A DNA stretch of 7,274 nt. Origin: Microbacterium sp. Its GTDB lineage: Bacteria; Actinomycetota; Actinomycetes; Actinomycetales; Microbacteriaceae. The translations under genes were made by a program, and so were the position numbers. Shown here piece after piece: positions 1-5,586 of the stretch. The stretch covers positions 8,316 through 15,589 of the forward strand of contig DQHP01000161.1 of NCBI GenBank assembly GCA_003524435.1, written 5' to 3'. The notes below the pieces were generated by a model. It saw nothing but the letters and a program-made list of their open reading frames with translations. It ran no database searches and had not been told where the DNA came from. How positions within the stretch are numbered: position 1 is the first letter of the stretch; each line of letters opens with the position of its first letter.

Positions 1-1
1 C

Positions 2-184
2 GGCGCGCTGGTTGCGTGCGGCGCGATCGGGGGCACGTTCATCCCCGCCCTAATCTTGCTCGTAGGGCGCGATCCTGCGGCGGCGCTGACATTCCTTATC
101 TGCGCGGTGCTCTGCATCAGCATCCCGGCACTCGTCGGACGAGTTGCGGGCGGTCGGCGCACAGCGGCGAGCGCGCTCAAGTGA
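2..184 (+). CDS. C-terminal end of an integral membrane protein, probably an MFS transporter (partial)
   Basis: Only the last 60 codons are visible and the gene runs in from the left edge. The reading frame starting at base 2 ends at TGA 182-184. The visible peptide has two hydrophobic stretches (visible residues about 1-22 and 27-47) separated by a short GRDP turn, followed by a basic tail rich in Arg, Ala and Lys. Two closing helices plus a positively charged cytoplasmic tail fit the end of a 12-helix major facilitator permease, but no family-specific motif is visible, so another polytopic membrane protein is possible. It converges on the minus-strand ABC/LuxR remnant, and the two reading frames overlap tail to tail by 8 bases (177-184). 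Confidence 0.55.
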   Translation, partial: GALVACGAIGGTFIPALILLVGRDPAAALTFLICAVLCISIPALVGRVAGGRRTAASALK

Positions 185-359
185 GCAGGTTGCGCTGGAA
201 TCCCGCCGCCACGGCAGCCGCACGATCATTGACGCCGAGCTGGCCGTTGGGCCCGAGGATGCCGAAGATCTCCCCCTCTGCCACAGAGAAGGACACCCCG
301 TCGATAACGGTGCGACCGGCGTAGAACTTGGTGAGTTCGGAGACTTCGATAACTGGCAT
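177..359 (-). pseudogene. ABC-transporter ATPase N-terminus fused in frame to a LuxR-type regulator C-terminus (deletion remnant)
   Basis: The 60-codon frame starts at ATG 359-357, with a GGAGA ribosome binding sequence at 370-374. Residues 1-39 are a standard ABC ATPase beginning: strand I-E-V-x-x-L-T-K-x-Y, then the G-E-I-F-G-I-L-G-P-N-G run into Walker A. The expected A-G-K-T-T never appears. From residue 40 the peptide reads Q-L-G-V-N-D-R-A-A-A-V and ends in L-L-T, which matches the last helix of NarL/LuxR response regulators; the intact regulator at 4903-5586 ends with the comparable K-L-D-A-R-D-R-V-Q-A-V. With no complete Walker A, Walker B or signature motif it cannot be an active ATPase. 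A deletion joining gene 1 and the last gene of an ATPase-permease-kinase-regulator operon is the simplest explanation. The junction lies near 237-246. Confidence 0.75.
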
Positions 360-371
360 GAATCCAGAATC

Positions 372-416
372 TCCAATCAGCGCGGTCTCTCCATCGTCCG
401 AGAGGGCGTGATTGGA
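372..416 (-). promoter_or_regulatory. Hairpin covering the ribosome binding site of the ABC remnant
   Basis: TCCAATCA (372-379) and TGATTGGA (409-416) are perfect 8-base complements. Inside them CGC (381-383) can pair with GCG (406-408), and CTCTC (387-391) with GAGAG (400-404), giving about 16 pairs with small bulges. On the minus-strand transcript the 3' arm contains the first bases of the GGAGA element that precedes the ATG at 359, so folding would hide the ribosome binding site. It could equally be a DNA operator for a repressor of the former ABC operon. That the hairpin forms is an inference from base pairing only. Confidence 0.4.
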
Positions 417-494
417 CCACGAACCGGTTGATTGCAGATCAGCCGATCGGTTGATGACGGCGCGTGTGCGGCCGACAATCTGGGGGCCGTTTAC

Positions 495-535
495 ACAGAT
501 GTCGGACGAATCACCCCAGAAGGTCCGACATCTGT
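495..535 (-). terminator. 13-bp perfect inverted repeat after the ROK kinase gene (terminator or operator)
   Basis: ACAGATGTCGGAC (495-507) is exactly complementary to GTCCGACATCTGT (523-535), with a 15-base loop. It lies 26 bases beyond the stop codon of the minus-strand ROK kinase gene, which fits a transcription terminator. There is no T-run on either side, so it would have to be a U-tract-less terminator, or else a protein-binding palindrome. A near copy of one arm (CCGACAATCTG, 472-482) could pair with the 496-505 arm instead, making an alternative hairpin. Confidence 0.45.
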
Positions 536-561
536 CGCAGCATCCCCCAAAGTGTCGACGA

Positions 562-1497
562 CTAGCGCAGCACCAGCGCCGCGGCGCCGATCAATGGACC
601 TTCATCCCCCAGACCAGAGCGCACTACGCGTGCCCGACGAGAGTAGTCATGGACCGCGCTAGCGGTGAGCTCCTGCTGCACAAGCTGGATGTAGTCGTCC
701 GAGACGCGCGAGAAGCCGCCGCCGATGGCGATCACGTCGAGGTCGACAAGGGTCGCCGCATCCGCCAGCGCCTGTCCGACCTCACGGGCCGAGCGTTCAA
801 TCGCCGCACGGGCGACCTGATCCCCGGATGCCGCATCTCTGGCGAGATCCTCGCCTGTCGATCCTGTCCAGCCCTGCTCTTGCGCCCACGCGGCGCTCGC
901 AGGACCCGATGCGATCTGCTCGAGCGTCAGCCCACCCTCGCGGCGCACTTGCCCGAGGTGACCCGCGTTCCCGGATGCTCCGGCAATGTACTGGCCACCG
1001 ACGACGAATCCCCCACCAACGCCAGTGGAGACAACGATCGACAGCGACGACTTCGCCTCGCGAGTGGAGCCCAACCAGGATTCGGCGAGCGCGAGCGCTC
1101 CGCCGTCGTGGCCGAAGACGGTGTGTACGTCACGTCCCGTAATCTGGGATGCTGCGTCGCGCACCGCATCCGCCAGCGGATAACCTCGCGCTTGCGGCAT
1201 GTTCACCGGCAGTATCTGTCCAGTGGCGCGGTCGATAGGACCTGCGCTGCCGACTCCGGCGCCGACAAGCTCGCCATCAGCAGGCAGAGCAGCAAGGGCG
1301 TGCGCGACGATCTGCGCCACCGCCGCATTCAGCGACTCTGGCGTCGCGCCACGGCCTGTCGCGCTGCGCGAACGGCTGCCGTCAACGACCACACCGTCAT
1401 CAGAGACGAGTGCTGCCTCCATCTTGGTGCCGCCGACATCGACGGCGAGGGCACAACGCATCACAGGAGTCGGCATTACAGGAGACGAGTGAGTCAC
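562..1497 (-). CDS. ROK-family sugar kinase without the usual zinc-binding cysteines
   Basis: This 311-residue protein has the ROK/ASKHA fold landmarks: phosphate-binding D-V-G-G-T-K at 20-25, the probable catalytic Asp at 131 in G-H-D-G-G, and the S-T-G-V-G-G-G loop at 157-163. A second glycine segment, A-S-G-N-A-G-H-L-G, follows at 174-182. ROK kinases phosphorylate hexoses such as glucose, fructose or N-acetyl sugars in the cytoplasm; the substrate here cannot be read. The usual E-x-G-H plus C-x-C-G-x-x-G-C zinc module is absent: the sequence reads H-L-G-Q and then R-R-E-G-G before T-L-E-Q-I-A-S-G. The residue before the catalytic Asp is His instead of the common Asn. No DNA-binding domain precedes the kinase, so it is not a ROK repressor. 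The GTG start overlaps the pyrE stop as GTGA, suggesting translational coupling; ATG at codon 8 or 13 are alternative starts. Confidence 0.88.
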   Translation of the reverse strand: MTHSSPVMPTPVMRCALAVDVGGTKMEAALVSDDGVVVDGSRSRSATGRGATPESLNAAVAQIVAHALAALPADGELVGAGVGSAGPIDRATGQILPVNMPQARGYPLADAVRDAASQITGRDVHTVFGHDGGALALAESWLGSTREAKSSLSIVVSTGVGGGFVVGGQYIAGASGNAGHLGQVRREGGLTLEQIASGPASAAWAQEQGWTGSTGEDLARDAASGDQVARAAIERSAREVGQALADAATLVDLDVIAIGGGFSRVSDDYIQLVQQELTASAVHDYSRRARVVRSGLGDEGPLIGAAALVLR

Positions 1498-2051
1498 TGG
1501 GGGTCAAGTCCGAGGTCGTCAAGGTCAAAGGCCGCGAGCCACTGCAGGCCTTCCGCCTCAATCGCCGATTGCGCGCCAGTCTTACGGTCAACGATCACGG
1601 CGACGGCAACCACTTCAGCACCTTCTCGGCGCAGCACCTCAACTGCTTTGAGCGCGGACTGCCCTGTGGTCGAGGTGTCTTCGAGCACCACGACGCGTTT
1701 TCCCGCGATATCAGCTCCCTCGATCTGCCGGCCGCGGCCATGATCCTTCGGCTCCTTGCGAACGACGAACGCGTCGAGCGGTCGAGCGGTGTCGACGGAT
1801 GCGTGCAGCACAGAGTTCGCGATCGGATCAGCGCCGAGGGTCAGGCCTCCGACAGCTGCGACATCGAGGCCGCCGATGAGGTCGAGCATGATTCGCCCGA
1901 TGGCAGGGGCCGCACGGTGATCAAGGGTGAGCCTGCGCATGTCGACGTAGTACGTCGCCTGCTTGCCGCTGGAAAGCGTGAAGTCACCGTGGAACACCGC
2001 CTCATCTTTGATGAGGGCGAGCAGGGACTGGCGGTCAGCGTCGAGAGTCAC
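1494..2051 (-). CDS. pyrE: Orotate phosphoribosyltransferase
   Basis: PyrE transfers the phosphoribosyl group from PRPP to orotate to make orotidine 5'-phosphate, the fifth step of de novo pyrimidine synthesis in the cytosol. The 185-residue product has the family's early segment A-V-F-H-G-D-F-T-L-S-S-G-K (18-30), the R-K-E-P-K-D-H-G-R-G-R catalytic loop (98-108) and the PRPP-binding loop V-V-V-L-E-D-T-S-T-T-G (120-130). Length and ending are normal for actinobacterial PyrE. The frame is open far upstream, but homology begins only at the GTG at 2051, and a TACACT -10-like box lies 7 bases before it with no clear ribosome binding site, so a leaderless GTG start is preferred. It is the first gene of a pyrE-ROK kinase pair on the minus strand and is divergent from the YbhB-family gene. 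Confidence 0.95.
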   Translation of the reverse strand: MTLDADRQSLLALIKDEAVFHGDFTLSSGKQATYYVDMRRLTLDHRAAPAIGRIMLDLIGGLDVAAVGGLTLGADPIANSVLHASVDTARPLDAFVVRKEPKDHGRGRQIEGADIAGKRVVVLEDTSTTGQSALKAVEVLRREGAEVVAVAVIVDRKTGAQSAIEAEGLQWLAAFDLDDLGLDPQ

Positions 2052-2058
2052 GCCGTCC

Positions 2059-2064
2059 AGTGTA
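2059..2064 (-). promoter_or_regulatory. Candidate -10 box for leaderless pyrE
   Basis: On the minus strand TACACT (TANNNT pattern) is followed by seven bases and then the GTG start of pyrE, which would put transcription initiation at or next to the start codon. No convincing -35 element or purine-rich ribosome binding site is visible. The same spacing occurs before three other genes in this window, which supports the call. Confidence 0.5.
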
Positions 2065-2115
2065 TTGCGGGTGCACTCGCTATCGTGGCCGGAGAGGCAT
2101 ATCGAAGGAGAACAC

Positions 2116-2652
2116 ATGCTTTCGTACGATCCATACGCCGAACTCGCCTCTCTGCGCGACTTTGCCCCGCTGGAGCTGACGAGCCCAGATTTCGAACCCG
2201 GTGGAGCTCTGCCGCTGTTCGCCTGGTCGTCCGACCGCGGAGGCGAGGACCGCTCACCGGCACTGCAGTGGTCCGGTGCGCCGGCAGGAACAAAGAGTTT
2301 CGCTGTGTCGTGCTTTGATCCGGATGCTCCGACCGGGTCAGGCTTCTGGCACTGGGCCGCGTACAACTTGCCCGCCGACACCGCTGTGCTCGCATCCGGT
2401 ATCGGCACCGACGCCGCGCTCCCCGCGGGGTCGAAGGTGCTGCCGAACGAGGCGCGACTGGAGAAGTTCATCGGTGCTGCCCCGCCCGAGGGAACCGGCG
2501 TGCACCGGTACTTCTTTGTCGTAGATGCCCTGGATGTCGAGCGCCTCGACCTCGATACCGGAGCAACTCCCGCGGTGCTTGGTTTCAACCGCCACTTCCA
2601 CTCACTCGCACGTGGCGTGCTCATGGGCACCGCCGACCCGTCGGAGCGGTAG
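2116..2652 (+). CDS. YbhB/YbcL family (PEBP-like, Raf kinase inhibitor-like) protein
   Basis: This is a 178-residue protein with the bacterial phosphatidylethanolamine-binding-protein fold. The diagnostic ligand-pocket motif D-P-D-A-P-T-G-S-G-F-W-H-W sits at residues 68-80, preceded by S-P-A-L-Q-W (47-52) and followed by P-P-E-G-T-G-V-H-R-Y-F-F (123-134), with the conserved His at 130. No signal peptide is visible, so it should be cytoplasmic. The biochemical role of bacterial members is poorly defined; phospholipid or small anion binding is known for the family, and kinase inhibition should not be assumed. The ATG at 2116 is chosen because AGGAG (2107-2111) lies just upstream and the homology begins there, although the frame is open further up. 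It is divergent from pyrE across 64 bases; TATCGT (2081-2086) is a weak candidate -10. Confidence 0.92.
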   Translation: MLSYDPYAELASLRDFAPLELTSPDFEPGGALPLFAWSSDRGGEDRSPALQWSGAPAGTKSFAVSCFDPDAPTGSGFWHWAAYNLPADTAVLASGIGTDAALPAGSKVLPNEARLEKFIGAAPPEGTGVHRYFFVVDALDVERLDLDTGATPAVLGFNRHFHSLARGVLMGTADPSER

Positions 2653-2726
2653 TCGCGAGGTGTCGGAGAAATATCTCGCCGCCGCTGAGTGAACCGCACC
2701 GGTCCGTCGCTGTCTCACCCCACGTT

Positions 2727-2732
2727 TAGGCT
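2727..2732 (+). promoter_or_regulatory. Candidate -10 box for leaderless exonuclease III gene
   Basis: TAGGCT fits TANNNT and is followed by six bases and then the ATG at 2739. The GGAGG at 2733-2737 is only one base from the ATG, too close to act as a normal ribosome binding site, so a leaderless transcript is more likely. A -35 element is not obvious. Confidence 0.5.
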
Positions 2733-2738
2733 GGAGGC

Positions 2739-3584
2739 ATGCGCCTGGCAACCTGGAACGTCAATTCCATCCGCACCCGCGTCACCCGCACAGTTGAGTT
2801 CGCCGTGCGCGAAGACATCGACGTGCTCGCGATGCAAGAGATCAAGTGCAAACCGGAGCAGTTCCCCTATGGCCCCTTTGAAGAAGCCGGTTACCACGTC
2901 GAGGTACACGGGCTGAATCAGTGGAATGGCGTTGCGATCGCCAGCCGCCTGCCGATGACCGATGTCGACACGGCGTTCACCGGAATGCCCGGCTTCGCGA
3001 AAGGGCATGAAGGCCCGGATGCGCCGCTCGAAGCCCGCGCGTTGGGTGCCACGATCGAGGGCGTGAAGGTGTGGAGCCTGTATGTGCCCAATGGTCGCTC
3101 TCTGGAAGACCCGCACCTTGCCTACAAGTTGCACTGGCTCAAGGCGCTGCGCGAGCACACGGCAGCCGAGTTGAAGGCGAATCCGACCCTTCCTCTCGCC
3201 CTGGTTGGTGATTTCAACATCATCCCCTTCGACCAGGACAACGGAGACCCCGACATCGTCGAGGGCGTCTCCACACACGTCTCGCCAGAAGAGCGTGCGG
3301 CGTTCTTCGCGTTCCAAGACGCCGGTCTCACCGATGTCGTGCGTCCGCTCATCCCCGAGGGCTTCACCTACTGGGATTACCAACGACTGAAGTTCCCGCG
3401 CAATGAGGGCGTGCGCATCGACTTCGTGCTCGGCTCGAAGGCTCTGGCAGATGCCGTGACCGGAGCATCCATCCATCGTGACGAGCGCAAGGGCGTTCAG
3501 CCCAGCGATCACGTGCCGGTGGTCGTCGACCTCGATCTCAGCACCGACGATGACGACGACGATATGCCCATGATCTTCGCCTGA
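2739..3584 (+). CDS. xth: Exodeoxyribonuclease III (AP endonuclease) with acidic C-terminal tail
   Basis: This enzyme of the endonuclease/exonuclease/phosphatase fold cleaves DNA at abasic sites and degrades one strand 3' to 5' in base excision repair. All catalytic landmarks are present: T-W-N-V-N-S-I-R with Asn7, M-Q-E-I-K-C with the metal-binding Glu34, L-Y-V-P-N-G with Tyr115, G-D-F-N with Asp158 and Asn160, R-I-D-F with Asp228, and S-D-H with Asp257 and His258. At 281 residues it is slightly longer than the ~268-residue E. coli enzyme. The surplus is largely a tail after the catalytic core: six Asp (270-275) followed by M-P-M-I-F-A. Acidic-then-hydrophobic tips like this resemble protein-interaction tails such as that of SSB, but no function is shown. 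It appears to be a single-gene unit, 86 bases after the YbhB-family gene and followed by a GC-rich hairpin. Confidence 0.95.
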   Translation: MRLATWNVNSIRTRVTRTVEFAVREDIDVLAMQEIKCKPEQFPYGPFEEAGYHVEVHGLNQWNGVAIASRLPMTDVDTAFTGMPGFAKGHEGPDAPLEARALGATIEGVKVWSLYVPNGRSLEDPHLAYKLHWLKALREHTAAELKANPTLPLALVGDFNIIPFDQDNGDPDIVEGVSTHVSPEERAAFFAFQDAGLTDVVRPLIPEGFTYWDYQRLKFPRNEGVRIDFVLGSKALADAVTGASIHRDERKGVQPSDHVPVVVDLDLSTDDDDDDMPMIFA

Positions 3585-3605
3585 TCGCCGGAGGAATCCC
3601 CCGCA

Positions 3606-3629
3606 GGGCGGACGCCGCGGCATCCGCCC
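3606..3629 (+). terminator. GC-rich hairpin between exonuclease III and the sensor kinase gene
   Basis: GGGCGGA (3606-3612) pairs perfectly with TCCGCCC (3623-3629) around a 10-base loop, 21 bases after the exonuclease III stop codon. There is no T-run. It ends five bases before the putative -10 box of the next gene, so it could terminate the upstream transcript or overlap the -35 region of the kinase promoter. Confidence 0.4.
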
Positions 3630-3634
3630 ACCCG

Positions 3635-3640
3635 TAACGT
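3635..3640 (+). promoter_or_regulatory. Candidate -10 box for leaderless sensor kinase operon
   Basis: TAACGT (TANNNT) is followed by six bases and the ATG at 3647. No purine-rich ribosome binding site is suitably placed before that ATG. The geometry matches the boxes before pyrE, the exonuclease III gene and benE. Confidence 0.5.
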
Positions 3641-3646
3641 GGAACC

Positions 3647-4906
3647 ATGTCCGAATCCTCCCGCGCGCTGACGGCGCGCCAACGACAGGCTGACGCGCTG
3701 CTGGCCGTCGTCGTTTTCGTCGCCGGCGTGATCAGCGCCGCTCTTTCGGCAGTTTCCGAGGTCTACGGCGATCAGCAAGCTCCGATGTGGCTGGCTGTCA
3801 TCTACCTGGCCGTACTGGCACTCCCCCTCGCATGGCGGCGAGTGTTTCCTGGCACGGTGGCAATCGTCGTCGCGGTGGCGTACTTCATCGCAGTCACGCT
3901 GCACATTCCTGAGCTTTACGCCGGTAACATCGCCATGTTCATCAGCCTGTACACGGTGGGCGCGTGGATGCAGAACCGCCGCTCAGCGATGATCGTGCGC
4001 ATCGTCGTCATCGTCGGCATGTTCGCGTGGCTGATGATCAGCATGTACCGTGACGCGATCGACACCGCGCACGATGCCGAGGTCATCGCCGGCGCTATGT
4101 CGCCATATGTGGCGTTCATGATGCTGCAGGTGCTGCTGAACGTCCTCTATTTCGGCGGAGCCTACTATTTCGGCGAGCGCACATGGAACGCAGCGTTGCA
4201 ACGTGAGGCGCTCGAGCAGCGCACCACCGACCTTGAGCGTGAACGTGAGGTGACGGCAGCGCAAGCCGTCGCACTCGACCGGGTTCGGATCGCTCGCGAG
4301 TTGCACGACGTCGTCGCACATCATGTGTCGGTCATGGGCGTGCAGGCAGGTGCAGCGCGAATGGTGATCGACCAGGATCAACAGAAATCGAAGCAGATCC
4401 TCGCGGGCGTCGAAGAGTCCGCCCGCACCGCAATCAGCGAACTGCGGCATCTGCTGGAGACGCTGCGGTCATCGGATGCTGACGCCGAGGATGCCTCGAC
4501 GCTTGGCCTTTCTGACATCCCGCAGCTGGTCGACGCTTCCCGTGCCGCTGGCATGCCGACACAGTTCACGGTCGTCGGCGAAGAGCGCCCTGTGCCCTCC
4601 GTGGTGCAGGTGAATCTGTACCGAATCGCCCAGGAGTCGCTCACTAATGCCCGCCGACACGCTGGCTCTGAGACGACCGCCGACGTTCGCCTGCGGTACA
4701 CCCTCTCAGATGTTGAACTCGAGGTTGTCAACACTGGTCGCCTCGTGCTGGCACCGCGTCCAGGGCTGGGCCAGCTCGGCATGCGTGAGCGTGCTCTCGC
4801 CTCAGGTGGCACGATTGAATCCGCACCCCGTGAGCGCGGAGGATGGCGCGTTCGCGTGCAGGTTCCGCTTGCCACAACAGCCGAACTGACAGGAACTCCC
4901 GCATGA
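3647..4906 (+). CDS. NarL/DesK-type membrane sensor histidine kinase
   Basis: This is a 419-residue two-component sensor. The N-terminal third holds about six hydrophobic segments (roughly residues 17-37, 46-64, 68-86, 92-108, 114-134 and 145-175) with very short loops, so the stimulus is probably sensed in or at the membrane. A coiled-coil-like linker, rich in Glu and Arg (about 180-210), leads to the HisKA_3 dimerisation region. The phosphorylated His is expected at 220 in A-R-E-L-H-D-V-V-A-H-H. The ATPase domain has the N-box around Asn334 (A-Q-E-S-L-T-N-A-R-R-H-A), an N-T-G element at 362-364 where other kinases have D-x-G, and the glycine loop G-L-G-Q-L-G-M at 373-379. Its stop overlaps the regulator start as ATGA (4903-4906), so the two form a cognate pair. 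The signal is not readable from sequence. Confidence 0.93.
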   Translation: MSESSRALTARQRQADALLAVVVFVAGVISAALSAVSEVYGDQQAPMWLAVIYLAVLALPLAWRRVFPGTVAIVVAVAYFIAVTLHIPELYAGNIAMFISLYTVGAWMQNRRSAMIVRIVVIVGMFAWLMISMYRDAIDTAHDAEVIAGAMSPYVAFMMLQVLLNVLYFGGAYYFGERTWNAALQREALEQRTTDLEREREVTAAQAVALDRVRIARELHDVVAHHVSVMGVQAGAARMVIDQDQQKSKQILAGVEESARTAISELRHLLETLRSSDADAEDASTLGLSDIPQLVDASRAAGMPTQFTVVGEERPVPSVVQVNLYRIAQESLTNARRHAGSETTADVRLRYTLSDVELEVVNTGRLVLAPRPGLGQLGMRERALASGGTIESAPRERGGWRVRVQVPLATTAELTGTPA

Positions 4907-5586
4907 CCGATCCGATCCGGGTCCTCCTCGTCGATGACCACGCGATGCTGCGCGCGGGTTTCCGCACGATCCTCGAGACCCAACGTGACATCACGGTGGT
5001 TGGCGAAGCGTCGACGGGCGCTGAGGCCGTGGCTGCGGCATCCGTTCTCAAGCCCGATGTCATCAGCATGGACGTGCAGATGCCCGATATGGACGGCATC
5101 GAGGCGACCCGCCAGATCGTTGCCGACCCGGAGGTGCACGCCGCGATCGCGATCGTGACGACATTTGATCGCGACGACTATCTCTTTGATGCTCTGGATG
5201 CTGGCGCCAGCGGCTTCCTCCTCAAAAACAGTGGTCCGGAAGATTTGGTTTCCGCAGTGCGCGTGCTCGCCGCTGGCGACGGGATGCTGGCGCCCGAGGT
5301 AACCCGCCGGGTTGTGCAGCGGTTCGCCGCTCCCGCACCTTCGGGGGCCGACGAGTCCGCGGCCCGCACACCGGCACTCACGCTCGCGGACCCGTTCACC
5401 GACCGCGAAGCCGAGGTGCTTGCGCTGATGACCGAGGCGATGAGCAACGCGGAGATCGCCGCATCGTTGTTCATCGGCGAGGCGACTGTGAAGACGCACG
5501 TCTCGCGCATCCTGCAGAAACTCGATGCCCGCGACCGCGTGCAGGCGGTGGTCCTGACGCTTCGCCATAGGCTTGTCTCGCCATGA
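4903..5586 (+). CDS. NarL/LuxR-family response regulator
   Basis: This 227-residue cytoplasmic transcription factor is the partner of the kinase encoded just upstream. Residues 1-125 form the receiver: acidic pair Asp11-Asp12, phosphorylation site Asp57 in S-M-D-V-Q-M-P, conserved Thr86 and Lys108 in F-L-L-K. A flexible Ala/Pro-rich linker follows (about 142-160). The C-terminal LuxR helix-turn-helix starts near F-T-D-R-E (165-169) and includes the recognition helix around A-T-V-K-T-H-V-S-R-I-L (194-204). The ATG at 4903 is chosen because the receiver begins directly after it and it overlaps the kinase stop by four bases; an in-frame ATG further upstream would run into the kinase. The DNA target is unknown. 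The downstream membrane-protein gene overlaps its stop and is co-transcribed. Confidence 0.95.
   Translation: MTDPIRVLLVDDHAMLRAGFRTILETQRDITVVGEASTGAEAVAAASVLKPDVISMDVQMPDMDGIEATRQIVADPEVHAAIAIVTTFDRDDYLFDALDAGASGFLLKNSGPEDLVSAVRVLAAGDGMLAPEVTRRVVQRFAAPAPSGADESAARTPALTLADPFTDREAEVLALMTEAMSNAEIAASLFIGEATVKTHVSRILQKLDARDRVQAVVLTLRHRLVSP

Noticed and set aside
177..359. Functional small ABC protein
   Set aside because: The Walker A lysine, Walker B and signature motif are all absent, so it cannot be a working nucleotide-binding domain.
412..1743. 443-codon plus-strand open frame
   Set aside because: It lies antisense to the ROK kinase and pyrE, is extremely rich in Arg, Ser and Cys, and has no recognisable domain; a high-GC shadow frame.
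1410..2318. 302-codon plus-strand open frame
   Set aside because: Antisense to pyrE and then out of frame with the YbhB-family gene; no family features.
2052..2699. Upstream extension of the pyrE frame
   Set aside because: The extra ~216 codons are antisense to the YbhB-family gene, have low-complexity Ser/Arg/Pro composition, and PyrE homology begins only near GTG 2051.
2715..3623. 302-codon minus-strand open frame
   Set aside because: Fully antisense to exonuclease III, whose catalytic residues are all intact; Asp- and Val-rich runs reflect the opposite strand.
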